Assembly: GCA_948602995.1 (NCBI GenBank)
Contig: CAPEBR010000015.1
Span: forward strand, 22,129-86,128
DNA: 64,000 nt
Reading direction: 5' to 3'
Source of the DNA: an uncultured Dorea sp.
GTDB taxonomy: Bacteria > Bacillota > Clostridia > Lachnospirales > Lachnospiraceae
Shown piece by piece: positions 1 to 9,927 of the stretch (within the stretch, counting starts at the first letter, position 1; every line of letters starts with the position of its first letter). A model generated the notes under the pieces. It did no database searches. It had not been told where the DNA came from and was given only the letters and a program-made list of their open reading frames with translations. The position numbers and the translations under genes are program-made.

Positions 1-1
1 G

Positions 2-184
2 GACGAATTTTCACTGGGACAGCTGTTCTATTTCTTTGAATTTGCCTGTGGTGTAAGCGGATATATTCTCGGAGTGAATCCATTTAACCAGCCTGGAGTG
101 GAGAGTTATAAGAAGAATATGTTTGCTTTACTTGGAAAGCCGGGATATGAAAAGGAAAGAGAAGAGTTAATGAAGAGATTATAA
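2..184 (+). CDS. pgi: glucose-6-phosphate isomerase, C-terminal fragment
   Basis: The reading frame is open from the window edge to a TAA at 182-184, giving the last 60 residues of a protein. They include LGQLFYFFEFACGVSGY and NPFNQPGVESYKKNMFALLG, which is the conserved C-terminal end of bacterial phosphoglucose isomerase (glucose-6-phosphate to fructose-6-phosphate, glycolysis). The 5' part lies outside the window. Its stop codon overlaps the ATG of the next gene (TAATG), so the two are probably cotranscribed. Confidence 0.9.
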   Translation, partial: DEFSLGQLFYFFEFACGVSGYILGVNPFNQPGVESYKKNMFALLGKPGYEKEREELMKRL

Positions 185-1767
185 TGATGACGCTATATGA
201 GAAGCTGAAAATCTACAGTAGTTCCGATTATTATGGGTTTCACATGCCGGGGCATAAGCGTAACGAGGCATTTGCAGAGGCAGCGCCCTCCTGTGAAATA
301 GATATTACAGAGATTGAGGGCTTTGATGACCTTCACCATGCAGATGGAGTGCTGAGGGAGGCGCAGGACCGTGCGGCAGCGCTTTACGGTGCGGAAGAAA
401 CACATTTTCTCATAAATGGAAGTACGGTAGGGATTCTCAGTGGGATTCTCGGTGTAACAGATAAGGGTGACAGCATACTTGTGGCAAGAAATTGCCACAA
501 GTCTGTCTATCATGCAATTGACCTGAACGAGCTGGAGCCTGTATATCTCTATCCGGAATTCGACAGGGATACACAGCTGAATATGGAAATATCCGTACAG
601 GATGTCAGGGAGTCCCTTGAGGCTTATCCGCAGATACGCGCGGTCGTCATCGTATCACCGACCTATGACGGGGTTGTGTCTGATGTGGCGGCAATTGCAG
701 AGGCAGTGCATGAAAAAGGCCTGCCCCTAATTGTGGATGAAGCCCATGGGGCTCATTTTGGATTTCATCCCTATTTTCCGGAGAATTCCAACAGGGCCGG
801 CGCGGACATTGTGATTCACAGTCTGCACAAAACACTTCCCTCCCTGACCCAGACCGCGCTGATTCACATAAACGGCAGCCTGGTAAGCAGGAGAAAGGTG
901 AGAAAATATCTGCACATGCTGCAGTCTTCAAGTCCTTCTTACGTGCTGATGGCAAGTATTGATTCCTGCATCCATCTGCTGGAAGAGAAAAAGGAAGAGC
1001 TGTTTCTTCCATATATATGTGATCTTGACAGGACAAGAGCTGCACTGGGGAAGATGAAAAGTCTTCGTCTTATTCCGGCAGACACATCCGGCTCAGAAGC
1101 CGGCGCTTCGGACAGGTATGACTGTTCCAAAATTATCATTTCCACAAAGGAGGCCGGCATAAGCGGAAGAGAGCTGTACTACCTTCTTCTGGAGCGTTAC
1201 CATCTTCAGATGGAAATGAAGGCAGGCACCTATGTAGTGGCTATGACTTCCCTTGCCGACCGGCCGGAGGGCTTCGAGAGGCTGATCCATGCTCTGACAG
1301 AGACTGACCAGAGGCTGTGCGCCCGTCCTCTGCAGTCTGGGTCTTCTCAGCCGTCCCCCGGCACAGATGCACCGCCGGTGCTTCCGAGGATTTATAGCAC
1401 GGCTGCTATAGAACGCGTTAGAGAGCTGGCAGAAACAGGCCGAAGAGTTCAGGGCAGGCAAACTACATCTGCCGGGAAAAGGGGGAAGGAAGGACATGCG
1501 GGAGCAATACAAACAGAAGTGCAGGAACGGCCGGATATAAGAAAAATTCCACAGACAGAGGCTGCAGGATATATCTCTTTGGAATATGTATACCTGTACC
1601 CTCCGGGAATTCCTATTATAGTCCCTGGAGAGCTCATTACAGAAGCAGCTGTCCGTTTCCTGGACGGCTATGCCCGGGCGGGCTATACTTTGGAGGGTCC
1701 GGAGGAAGAAAACTATCTGGAGTGTTATCAGGACTTTGCATTTACTGCAAAGTCCGTAAGAAAGTGA
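184..1767 (+). CDS. Orn/Lys/Arg decarboxylase family protein (YaaO type)
   Basis: PLP-dependent fold-type I enzyme of 527 residues that decarboxylates a basic amino acid; the exact substrate cannot be read from sequence. HMPGHKR lies near residue 20, the DEAHGAHFG motif with the PLP-binding Asp is near 185, and the Schiff-base Lys is K216 in HSLHKTLPSLTQ. The C-terminal domain (YLYPPGIPIIVPGE) is present. Between about residues 385 and 460 there is a Ser/Pro/Gln/Arg-rich low-complexity stretch that makes the protein somewhat longer than the usual 470-490 residues of this short class. Its ATG overlaps the pgi stop. In other Firmicutes this type of gene often sits near tmk/holB; here holB is 14 kb away. 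The TGA stop overlaps the first bases of an 83-bp dispersed repeat. Confidence 0.85.
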   Translation: MMTLYEKLKIYSSSDYYGFHMPGHKRNEAFAEAAPSCEIDITEIEGFDDLHHADGVLREAQDRAAALYGAEETHFLINGSTVGILSGILGVTDKGDSILVARNCHKSVYHAIDLNELEPVYLYPEFDRDTQLNMEISVQDVRESLEAYPQIRAVVIVSPTYDGVVSDVAAIAEAVHEKGLPLIVDEAHGAHFGFHPYFPENSNRAGADIVIHSLHKTLPSLTQTALIHINGSLVSRRKVRKYLHMLQSSSPSYVLMASIDSCIHLLEEKKEELFLPYICDLDRTRAALGKMKSLRLIPADTSGSEAGASDRYDCSKIIISTKEAGISGRELYYLLLERYHLQMEMKAGTYVVAMTSLADRPEGFERLIHALTETDQRLCARPLQSGSSQPSPGTDAPPVLPRIYSTAAIERVRELAETGRRVQGRQTTSAGKRGKEGHAGAIQTEVQERPDIRKIPQTEAAGYISLEYVYLYPPGIPIIVPGELITEAAVRFLDGYARAGYTLEGPEEENYLECYQDFAFTAKSVRK

Positions 1768-1848
1768 TTCAGGAGTGAGAAAATCCCATTTGCAAAGCGG
1801 ATTTCAGATGGATTTGCGAATGTTACTGGTTGCGAAGTGAACAGTAAC
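1766..1848 (+). repeat. 83-bp two-hairpin dispersed repeat, copy A
   Basis: This copy matches 62398-62480 closely; both are 83 bp from GATTCAG to ACAGTAAC. The first half carries an inverted ATCC...GGAT pair (stronger in copy B as CAAATCC/GGATTTG). The second half is a GTTACTG...CAGTAAC hairpin. It begins on the decarboxylase stop codon and may help end that transcript. Its origin is unknown. Confidence 0.75.
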
Positions 1849-1870
1849 ACAAAAAATCATTAGGAAATTA

Positions 1871-1900
1871 TTGACAAGCCCGAAAGCTTTGTGTTATAGT
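1871..1900 (+). promoter_or_regulatory. sigma-A promoter of rpoBC
   Basis: TTGACA (1871-1876), 18-bp spacer, TATAGT (1895-1900). It gives a transcript leader of about 180 nt before rpoB, in which AGCGC (2012-2016) can pair with GCGCT (2049-2053). No rplJ/rplL genes lie upstream, so rpoBC has its own promoter here. Confidence 0.8.
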
Positions 1901-2085
1901 AAAAAATGCGTTATTGTGGAAAGGTGTACCATAATATTGTATGAAAAACTGTAGCGCAATGCTTATTTCTTTAATTTTACAGGATTTATACGGTTTCGTG
2001 CCAGTCTGCGGAGCGCTTTGGAACAGGCATGGGCTGTACCGGGGAGTGGCGCTGCAAAAAAATAAATAAGGAGTGAAACGTCAAT

Positions 2086-5000
2086 ATGGAGAAAAACAGA
2101 ATTCGCCCTATGAAAAGCGGAAAAAGTTCCCGCATGAGCTATTCCAGGCAAAAAGAAGTTCTTCAGATGCCGAATCTTATTGAGGTTCAGAAGGATTCGT
2201 ACAACTGGTTTCTTGATGAAGGAATGAAGGAAGTATTTGATGATATTTCCCCGATTTCTGATTACAGCGGACACCTGAGCCTGGAATTTGTGGATTTCAC
2301 CTTATGCGAGAATGACGTAAAGTACACAATTGAAGAGTGTAAAGAGCGAGATGCGACTTATGCTGCTCCACTCAAGGTGAAGGTAAGGCTCCACAACAAA
2401 GAGACTGAAGAGATCAATGAACATGAAATTTTCATGGGCGACCTGCCGCTGATGACGAGTACAGGAACTTTTGTCATTAATGGCGCAGAGCGTGTAATTG
2501 TAAGTCAGCTTGTCCGTTCACCAGGTATCTATTACGCGATTGCCCATGATAAGCTGGGCAAAAAGCTGTATTCTTCGACTGTTATTCCAAACCGCGGTGC
2601 GTGGCTGGAATATGAGACCGACTCCAATGACGTTTTTTATGTACGAGTAGATAGAACGAGGAAGGTGCCGATCACGGTTCTGATCCGTGCGCTTGGAATC
2701 GGTACGAATCCCGAGATTGTAGAACTGTTCGGCGAGGAGCCGAAGATTATGGCGAGCTTCGATAAGGATGCTGCCACTAATTATCAGGAAGGTCTTCTCG
2801 AATTATATAAGAAGATCCGTCCAGGCGAACCGCTTGCAGTGGACAGTGCGGAGAGCCTGATTATGAGCATGTTCTTTGATCCGAGGCGGTATGATCTTGC
2901 GAAGGTGGGACGGTATAAGTTTAATAAGAAGCTTCTTTTCAGGAACCGTATTGCAGGACAGATCCTTGCGGAGGATGTAGCCAGTGCAGTGACAGGCGAG
3001 GTGATCGCGGAAGCGGGCGCTAAGATAACAAGGGAGCTTGCGGATCAGATTCAGAATGCGGCGGTTCCGGCTGTCTGGATCAGCAGGCCGGATGAGGAGA
3101 GAGACATTAAGGTGCTCTCCAGTATGATGGTGGATCTTACCTCTATCGTGGATATTGACCCGAAGGAGGTAGGGGTTACGGAGCTCGTGTACTATCCGGT
3201 GCTTGCAGGTCTCTTAGAGGAGACGGCAGGTGACATCGATGAACTTAAAGACGCGATCAGGAGAGATATCCATGACCTGATTCCGAAGCATATAACAAAG
3301 GAAGATATTCTGGCATCCATTAACTATAATATTCATCTGGAATATGGCATGGGAAATGACGATGACATCGACCACCTTGGCAACAGGCGTATCCGTGCAG
3401 TGGGAGAGCTGCTGCAGAATCAGTACAGGATCGGTCTGTCAAGGTTGGAGAGAGTTGTCCGTGAGCGTATGACAACGCAGGACTTAGAGGGAATTTCCCC
3501 TCAGTCCCTGATTAATATTAAGCCAGTGACGGCTGCAGTGAAGGAGTTCTTTGGATCCTCCCAGTTGTCCCAGTTTATGGATCAGAACAATCCTCTTGGA
3601 GAGCTGACCCATAAGAGACGTCTGTCGGCTCTTGGTCCGGGAGGTCTGTCAAGAGACCGTGCCGGATTCGAGGTACGTGACGTGCACTATTCCCATTATG
3701 GAAGAATGTGCCCCATTGAGACTCCTGAGGGTCCGAACATCGGCCTGATCAACTCACTGGCATGCTATGCGAGAATTAACCAGTACGGCTTTGTAGAAGC
3801 GCCGTACCGCAAGATTGACCATTCGGATCCGACGAACCCCAGGGTTACGGATGAGGTTGTATATATGACTGCGGACGAAGAGGATAATTACCACGTTGCA
3901 CAGGCGAATGAGGCGCTGGACGAAGAGGGACATTTTGTCCGTAAGAATGTATCCGGACGTTACCGCGAGGAGACTCAGGAGTATGAGAGAAAGATGTTCG
4001 ACTATATGGACGTATCTCCGAAGATGGTGTTCTCGGTTGCAACGGCTCTGATCCCCTTCCTTGAAAATGATGACGCGAACCGTGCGCTGATGGGTTCCAA
4101 CATGCAGCGGCAGGCAGTGCCCCTTCTGATGACAGAGGCTCCGGTTGTGGGCACGGGTATGGAGGAAAAATCTGCCGTTGACTCCGGCGTATGTATTGTT
4201 GCAAAAGAGGACGGCGTGGTAGAGCGTGCCACATCCAAGGAGATTACTGTTCGCCAGACCAATGGCAAATTAAGAAAATATAAGCTGACCAAGTTCCTCA
4301 GAAGTAATCAGAGCAACTGCTATAACCAGAGACCGATTGTTGTGAAAGGTGACAAGGTGCAGGCGGGAGATGTGATTGCAGACGGTCCGTCTACCTCAAA
4401 CGGAGAGATGGCGCTTGGCAAGAATCCGCTGATCGGATTTATGACCTGGGAGGGTTATAACTATGAGGACGCGGTATTATTGAGTGAAAGACTGGTACAG
4501 GATGATGTATACACATCTGTACACATTGAAGAATATGAGGCTGAGGCCCGCGACACGAAGCTTGGACCAGAAGAGATTACCCGGGATATTCCGGGTGTGG
4601 GTGATGATGCCTTAAAAGACCTTGATGAGAGGGGAATTATCCGCATCGGCGCTGAAGTGCGTGCCGGGGATATTCTGGTAGGAAAGGTAACGCCCAAGGG
4701 AGAGACAGAGCTTACTGCAGAGGAGCGCCTGCTTCGTGCAATCTTCGGTGAGAAGGCCCGCGAGGTAAGGGATACGTCTCTTAAGGTGCCTCACGGCGAG
4801 TATGGTATTGTAGTAGACGCCAAGGTGTTTACAAGAGACAATGGAGATGAACTGTCTCCGGGAGTGAATCAGTCTGTCCGGATCTATATTGCCCAAAAGA
4901 GAAAGATCTCGGTGGGTGACAAGATGGCGGGACGTCACGGGAACAAGGGTGTTGTCTCCCGTGTGCTTCCGGTTGAGGATATGCCGTTCCTTCCAAACGG

Positions 5001-5955
5001 GCGGCCCCTTGACATTGTGCTGAATCCGCTCGGCGTGCCTTCCCGTATGAATATCGGGCAGGTGCTGGAGATTCATCTGTCACTTGCCGCAAAGGCGCTG
5101 GGCTTTAATATTGCTACGCCGGTATTTGACGGTGCAAACGAAGATGATATTATGGATACGCTTGATCTGGCAAATGATTATGTGAATTTAAGCTGGGAAG
5201 AGTTTGAAAGTAAGCACAGAGAGGAACTGCTTCCAGAGGTGCTTGCGTATCTGTCGGAGAACAGAGAGCACAGAAAGCTTTGGAAAGGCGTTCCCATCTC
5301 CAGAGACGGAAAAGTACGCCTCCGCGACGGGAGAACAGGAGAATATTTTGACAGTCCGGTAACGATCGGACATATGCATTATCTTAAGCTCCATCATCTA
5401 GTTGACGATAAGATTCATGCACGTTCCACAGGCCCTTATTCTCTGGTAACACAGCAGCCGCTAGGCGGTAAAGCGCAGTTCGGCGGCCAGCGTTTCGGTG
5501 AAATGGAAGTGTGGGCGCTGGAGGCTTATGGTGCTTCCTATACACTCCAGGAGATTCTGACAGTAAAATCGGACGATGTTGTTGGGCGTGTGAAAACCTA
5601 TGAGGCGATCATCAAGGGTGAAAACGTACCGGAGCCGGGAATTCCGGAGTCCTTTAAGGTGCTTTTGAAGGAGCTTCAGTCACTGGGACTGGATGTGCGT
5701 GTTCTTCGCGATGATAATACAGAGGTCGAGATCATGGAGACTGTGGATATGGGTGAGACGGATTTCCGTTCGCTCATAGAGGGAGACAGGAAATATGAGG
5801 ATGACAATTTCGGTGAGCAGGGCTACACAGAGCAGGAATTCCAGGGAGAGGAGCTTATTGATATTGAAGAGGAAGAAGAGCCTGATGAGGAGTATGAGAT
5901 AGATTTTGAGGAAACGGAAGATTTTTCAGATGATTTATCAGACATTGATTATTAG
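2086..5955 (+). CDS. rpoB: DNA-directed RNA polymerase subunit beta
   Basis: Beta subunit of RNA polymerase, 1289 residues, forming one side of the active-site cleft. The rifampicin-pocket region (SSQLSQFMDQNNPL, then HKRRLSALGPGGL) starts near residue 490. GRMCPIETPEGPNIG and the C-terminal GGKAQFGGQRFGEMEVWALEA clamp/switch region are intact. The ATG follows a good AAGGAG site. The protein ends in an acidic tail of about 50 residues rich in Glu, Asp and Tyr, typical of Lachnospiraceae beta subunits. rpoC follows after 14 bp. Confidence 0.98.
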   Translation: MEKNRIRPMKSGKSSRMSYSRQKEVLQMPNLIEVQKDSYNWFLDEGMKEVFDDISPISDYSGHLSLEFVDFTLCENDVKYTIEECKERDATYAAPLKVKVRLHNKETEEINEHEIFMGDLPLMTSTGTFVINGAERVIVSQLVRSPGIYYAIAHDKLGKKLYSSTVIPNRGAWLEYETDSNDVFYVRVDRTRKVPITVLIRALGIGTNPEIVELFGEEPKIMASFDKDAATNYQEGLLELYKKIRPGEPLAVDSAESLIMSMFFDPRRYDLAKVGRYKFNKKLLFRNRIAGQILAEDVASAVTGEVIAEAGAKITRELADQIQNAAVPAVWISRPDEERDIKVLSSMMVDLTSIVDIDPKEVGVTELVYYPVLAGLLEETAGDIDELKDAIRRDIHDLIPKHITKEDILASINYNIHLEYGMGNDDDIDHLGNRRIRAVGELLQNQYRIGLSRLERVVRERMTTQDLEGISPQSLINIKPVTAAVKEFFGSSQLSQFMDQNNPLGELTHKRRLSALGPGGLSRDRAGFEVRDVHYSHYGRMCPIETPEGPNIGLINSLACYARINQYGFVEAPYRKIDHSDPTNPRVTDEVVYMTADEEDNYHVAQANEALDEEGHFVRKNVSGRYREETQEYERKMFDYMDVSPKMVFSVATALIPFLENDDANRALMGSNMQRQAVPLLMTEAPVVGTGMEEKSAVDSGVCIVAKEDGVVERATSKEITVRQTNGKLRKYKLTKFLRSNQSNCYNQRPIVVKGDKVQAGDVIADGPSTSNGEMALGKNPLIGFMTWEGYNYEDAVLLSERLVQDDVYTSVHIEEYEAEARDTKLGPEEITRDIPGVGDDALKDLDERGIIRIGAEVRAGDILVGKVTPKGETELTAEERLLRAIFGEKAREVRDTSLKVPHGEYGIVVDAKVFTRDNGDELSPGVNQSVRIYIAQKRKISVGDKMAGRHGNKGVVSRVLPVEDMPFLPNGRPLDIVLNPLGVPSRMNIGQVLEIHLSLAAKALGFNIATPVFDGANEDDIMDTLDLANDYVNLSWEEFESKHREELLPEVLAYLSENREHRKLWKGVPISRDGKVRLRDGRTGEYFDSPVTIGHMHYLKLHHLVDDKIHARSTGPYSLVTQQPLGGKAQFGGQRFGEMEVWALEAYGASYTLQEILTVKSDDVVGRVKTYEAIIKGENVPEPGIPESFKVLLKELQSLGLDVRVLRDDNTEVEIMETVDMGETDFRSLIEGDRKYEDDNFGEQGYTEQEFQGEELIDIEEEEEPDEEYEIDFEETEDFSDDLSDIDY

Positions 5956-5969
5956 GAAGGGGTGCCAGT

Positions 5970-8900
5970 ATGCCAGAAAATAATAAGGAACAATCATATC
6001 AGCCAATGACCTTTGAGGCGATCAAGATCGGTTTGGCATCGCCCGATAAGATTCTGGAATGGTCCAGGGGAGAGGTTACGAAGCCGGAGACCATTAATTA
6101 CAGGACCTTGAAGCCGGAAAAAGACGGTCTGTTCTGTGAGAGAATCTTCGGACCGAGCAAGGACTGGGAGTGCCACTGCGGGAAGTACAAGAAGATCCGT
6201 TATAAGGGGGTAGTGTGCGACCGGTGTGGTGTTGAGGTCACCAAGTCAAGCGTGCGGCGTGAGCGTATGGGGCATATTGCCCTGGCGGCTCCGGTGTCGC
6301 ATATCTGGTATTTTAAGGGAATCCCAAGCCGTATGGGGCTGATTCTTGATCTGTCTCCAAGGACACTGGAGAAGGTACTGTATTTTGCGTCATATATTGT
6401 ACTGGATCAGGGGCAGACGAATCTGCAGTATAAACAGGTGTTGTCTGAGCAGGAGTACCAGGACGCGTTAGAGTCCTGGGGCAGCGCATTTCGTGTAGGC
6501 ATGGGCGCTGAGGCGATTCAGGAGCTTCTTGAGGCGATTGACCTTGATAAGGAATATGAGGAACTGCAGTCAGGCCTTAAAGGCTCGACAGGACAGAAGC
6601 GTGCAAGAATCGTGAAGCGTCTTGAGGTAATCGAGGCATTCCGAGAGTCCGGGAATAAGCCGGAGTGGATGATTATGAATAATATTCCGGTTATCCCGCC
6701 TGACCTGCGTCCTATGGTACAGCTGGACGGCGGACGCTTTGCCACATCTGATTTAAATGATCTGTACAGAAGAATTATTAATAGAAATAACCGTCTGAAA
6801 CGCCTGCTTGAGCTGGGCGCGCCGGACATTATTGTAAGAAATGAGAAGAGAATGCTGCAGGAGGCTGTGGATGCGCTGATTGATAATGGCCGCCGCGGCC
6901 GTCCGGTAACGGGTCCCGGAAACCGGGCGCTTAAATCCCTGTCAGACATGCTGAAGGGTAAGTCCGGACGTTTCCGGCAGAATCTTCTCGGAAAACGTGT
7001 GGATTATTCCGGACGTTCCGTTATTGTTGTAGGGCCGGAGCTTAAGATCTACCAGTGCGGCCTCCCGAAGGAGATGGCGATTGAGCTCTTTAAGCCATTT
7101 GTTATGAAGGAGCTTGTGCATAACGGTTCTGCGCATAATATTAAGAATGCCAAGAAGATGGTGGAGAGACTCCAGCCGGAAGTATGGGATGTACTGGAGG
7201 AGGTTATCAAGGAGCATCCGGTTATGCTGAACCGCGCCCCCACGCTCCACAGACTGGGAATCCAGGCCTTTGAGCCGATTCTTGTAGAGGGTAAAGCGAT
7301 CAAGCTGCATCCGCTCGTATGTACGGCATATAATGCTGACTTCGACGGAGACCAGATGGCGGTGCATCTGCCGTTGTCTGTAGAGGCCCAGGCAGAATGC
7401 CGTTTCCTGCTTCTGTCGCCTAATAACCTGCTGAAGCCGTCAGATGGCGGACCAGTTGCCGTTCCTTCCCAGGATATGGTACTTGGCATTTACTATCTGA
7501 CTCAGGAAAGGCCGGGGGCTCTCGGCGAGGGCAAGGCATTCCGCAGTGTGAATGAGGCGATTCTTGCCTATGAGAATGAGGCGCTTACCCTGCACTCACG
7601 CATTAAGGTGCGAGTATCTAAGACCATGCCGGACGGAAGCGTGAAGACAGGCACCATTGAATCTACACTGGGACGTTTCCTGTTCAATGAAATCATTCCG
7701 CAGGATCTGGGGTTTGTTGACCGGGAGACAGAGGGCAATGAGCTTCTTCTTGAGGTGGATTTCCATGTGGGTAAGAAGCAGCTTAAGCAGATTCTTGAAA
7801 AAGTTATTAATACGCATGGTTCTACCGCTACGGCAGAGGTGCTTGACGCGGTAAAATCAATTGGATATAAATATTCCACAAGAGCGGCCATGACCGTATC
7901 TATCTCTGATATGACCGTGCCGCCTCAGAAGCCGGAGATGATTCAGCAGGCACAGGATACTGTGGATAAGATCACGAAGAACTTTAAGCGTGGTCTGATT
8001 ACAGAGGAAGAGCGTTATAAGGAAGTAGTTGAGACCTGGAAGGCAACAGATGATGCTCTTACTGAGGCGCTGCTTACCGGTCTTGATAAATATAACAATA
8101 TCTTCATGATGGCGGATTCAGGAGCCCGTGGTTCTGATAAGCAGATTAAGCAGCTTGCGGGTATGCGGGGACTGATGGCGGATACGACAGGACGTACTAT
8201 TGAGCTCCCTATCAAGTCGAATTTCCGTGAGGGTCTTGACGTACTGGAGTACTTTATGTCTGCCCATGGAGCACGTAAAGGGCTGTCTGATACGGCTCTT
8301 CGTACAGCCGATTCTGGATACCTTACAAGGCGTCTGGTTGATGTATCGCAGGAGCTCATTATTCATGAGGTTGACTGTGCAGAAAAGGACGGGGAGATCC
8401 CGGGCATGTATGTACGTGCATTTCTGGATGGAAAGGAAGAGATCGAGAGCCTGCAGGAGCGTATTACAGGACGTTACCTCTGCGAGGATATCGTGGATAA
8501 GGACGGCAATGTTCTTGTGAAGGCAAATCATATGGTAACGCCGAAGCGGGCGGAGCTCGTTATGAAGAAGGGTGTTGACGAGAACGGTGAGCCGCTTACG
8601 AAGATTAAGATCCGTACCATTCTCACATGTCGTTCACACACCGGAATCTGCGCGAAGTGCTACGGAGCCAACATGGCAACCGGAGAGCCTGTGCAGGTTG
8701 GTGAAGCGGTTGGTATTATCGCGGCCCAGTCCATTGGAGAGCCAGGTACACAGCTTACTATGCGTACCTTCCATACAGGCGGTGTTGCCGGTGACGATAT
8801 CACACAGGGTCTTCCCCGTGTCGAGGAGCTTTTTGAGGCAAGAAAGCCGAAAGGTCTTGCGATTATTACTGAGTTCGCAGGAAAAGCGAATATTAATGAT

Positions 8901-9701
8901 ACAAAGAAGAAGCGCGAGATTATTGTGACGAACAATGAGACGGGCGAGTCAAAGGCATACCTGATACCTTATGGCTCCAGAATTAAGGTACAGGACGGAG
9001 CTGTGCTTGAGGCCGGCGACGAGCTGACAGAGGGTAGTGTTAATCCTCATGATATTTTAAGAATCAAGGGGCTGCGGGCAGTACAGGATTATATGATCCA
9101 GGAGGTACAGCGTGTATACCGTCTCCAGGGTGTTGATATTAATGATAAGCATATTGAGGTGATTGTGCGTCAGATGCTTAAAAAGGTCCGCATCGAAGAG
9201 GCAGGAGATTCTGAGTTCCTTCCGGGAACTAATGTAGATATTCTGGAATTCGAAGACAGGAATAAGGAGCTGGAGGCAGAAGGCAAAGAGCCGGCAGCCG
9301 GAGAGCAGATTATGCTCGGTATTACAAAGGCATCTCTTGCTACCAATTCCTTCCTGTCAGCGGCATCCTTCCAGGAGACAACCAAGGTTCTCACAGAAGC
9401 TGCCATCAAGGGCAAGATTGACCCGCTTGTAGGTCTTAAGGAAAATGTTATCATCGGTAAGCATATTCCGGCAGGTACGGGTATGCACAAATACCGTGAT
9501 GTCCAGATCGAGGGAGAGATTGACCTGGACGATGAGCTGGAGATCGAAGAGGAAGAAGACGACAGCTATGAGGAATATGAAAGCTATGAGGAGTATGATG
9601 ACAGCGGGCAGTTAGAGCTGGAGGAATACGATGAGGAAGAGGCTGAGGAAGACTTCGAGTACGAAGAAGAGTTAGAAGAGGAACTGGCATCAGTTGAATA
9701 A
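5970..9701 (+). CDS. rpoC: DNA-directed RNA polymerase subunit beta'
   Basis: Largest RNA polymerase subunit, 1243 residues. The N-terminal zinc finger (CHCGKYKKIRYKGVVCDRC) is near residue 69 and the catalytic Mg-binding NADFDGDQMAVH is near residue 452. A second Cys cluster (CRSHTGICAKCYG) and the GEAVGIIAAQSIGEPGTQLT trigger-loop region follow. The last 60 or so residues are an extreme Glu/Asp/Tyr-rich tail with SYEEYESYEEYDD-type repeats. Cotranscribed with rpoB and closed by a strong palindromic terminator. Confidence 0.98.
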   Translation: MPENNKEQSYQPMTFEAIKIGLASPDKILEWSRGEVTKPETINYRTLKPEKDGLFCERIFGPSKDWECHCGKYKKIRYKGVVCDRCGVEVTKSSVRRERMGHIALAAPVSHIWYFKGIPSRMGLILDLSPRTLEKVLYFASYIVLDQGQTNLQYKQVLSEQEYQDALESWGSAFRVGMGAEAIQELLEAIDLDKEYEELQSGLKGSTGQKRARIVKRLEVIEAFRESGNKPEWMIMNNIPVIPPDLRPMVQLDGGRFATSDLNDLYRRIINRNNRLKRLLELGAPDIIVRNEKRMLQEAVDALIDNGRRGRPVTGPGNRALKSLSDMLKGKSGRFRQNLLGKRVDYSGRSVIVVGPELKIYQCGLPKEMAIELFKPFVMKELVHNGSAHNIKNAKKMVERLQPEVWDVLEEVIKEHPVMLNRAPTLHRLGIQAFEPILVEGKAIKLHPLVCTAYNADFDGDQMAVHLPLSVEAQAECRFLLLSPNNLLKPSDGGPVAVPSQDMVLGIYYLTQERPGALGEGKAFRSVNEAILAYENEALTLHSRIKVRVSKTMPDGSVKTGTIESTLGRFLFNEIIPQDLGFVDRETEGNELLLEVDFHVGKKQLKQILEKVINTHGSTATAEVLDAVKSIGYKYSTRAAMTVSISDMTVPPQKPEMIQQAQDTVDKITKNFKRGLITEEERYKEVVETWKATDDALTEALLTGLDKYNNIFMMADSGARGSDKQIKQLAGMRGLMADTTGRTIELPIKSNFREGLDVLEYFMSAHGARKGLSDTALRTADSGYLTRRLVDVSQELIIHEVDCAEKDGEIPGMYVRAFLDGKEEIESLQERITGRYLCEDIVDKDGNVLVKANHMVTPKRAELVMKKGVDENGEPLTKIKIRTILTCRSHTGICAKCYGANMATGEPVQVGEAVGIIAAQSIGEPGTQLTMRTFHTGGVAGDDITQGLPRVEELFEARKPKGLAIITEFAGKANINDTKKKREIIVTNNETGESKAYLIPYGSRIKVQDGAVLEAGDELTEGSVNPHDILRIKGLRAVQDYMIQEVQRVYRLQGVDINDKHIEVIVRQMLKKVRIEEAGDSEFLPGTNVDILEFEDRNKELEAEGKEPAAGEQIMLGITKASLATNSFLSAASFQETTKVLTEAAIKGKIDPLVGLKENVIIGKHIPAGTGMHKYRDVQIEGEIDLDDELEIEEEEDDSYEEYESYEEYDDSGQLELEEYDEEEAEEDFEYEEELEEELASVE

Positions 9702-9704
9702 AGC

Positions 9705-9752
9705 AGTTGGGGACGGGGCATTTTTAAAAATGCCCCGTCCCCAACTTTTTTT
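9705..9752 (+). terminator. rpoBC terminator (GGGGACGGGGC palindrome, copy 1)
   Basis: A perfect 42-bp palindrome (9705-9746) with half-site AGTTGGGGACGGGGCATTTTT, followed by a T run. The same core occurs at 13140, 15391 and 50537, each time right after a gene. Confidence 0.9.
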
Positions 9753-9822
9753 ACTCGCGCGAAAATGTAGTATGTCGCAGGCGACCGCGCCCGGCGCGGG
9801 AATGTGCCGGGACACATTCTAT
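9753..9822 (+). repeat. three-hairpin GC-rich dispersed repeat, copy 1
   Basis: ACTCGCGCGAA followed by three tandem small inverted repeats: GTCGC-ag-GCGAC, CGCGC-ccg-GCGCG and AATGTG-ccggga-CACATT. A near-identical 69-bp copy lies at 39010-39078 on the same strand. Both sit in intergenic DNA. Confidence 0.75.
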
Positions 9823-9852
9823 ATTATTGAGAAAATTTATCAATAAAGAATA

Positions 9853-9908
9853 TTGACAATCATTATCATTAGGAATATAATACGTTATGTAAATGATAAT
9901 CAATATCA
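9853..9908 (+). promoter_or_regulatory. Fur-controlled promoter of the feo operon
   Basis: Consensus sigma-A promoter TTGACA (9853-9858), 17-bp spacer, TATAAT (9876-9881). Two Fur-type 7-1-7 boxes overlap and follow it: TGACAATCATTATCA (9854-9868) and TGATAATCAATATCA (9894-9908), each one base from TGATAATNATTATCA. Fe2+-Fur binding would block polymerase when iron is plentiful. Confidence 0.85.
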
Positions 9909-9927
9909 TTAATGCGTGAGGATACAT

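Noticed and set aside
1901..2085. Ribosomal-protein L10 type leader before rpoB
   Set aside because: No rplJ/rplL genes are present and I see no L10-leader fold; only a short AGCGC/GCGCT pairing is visible.
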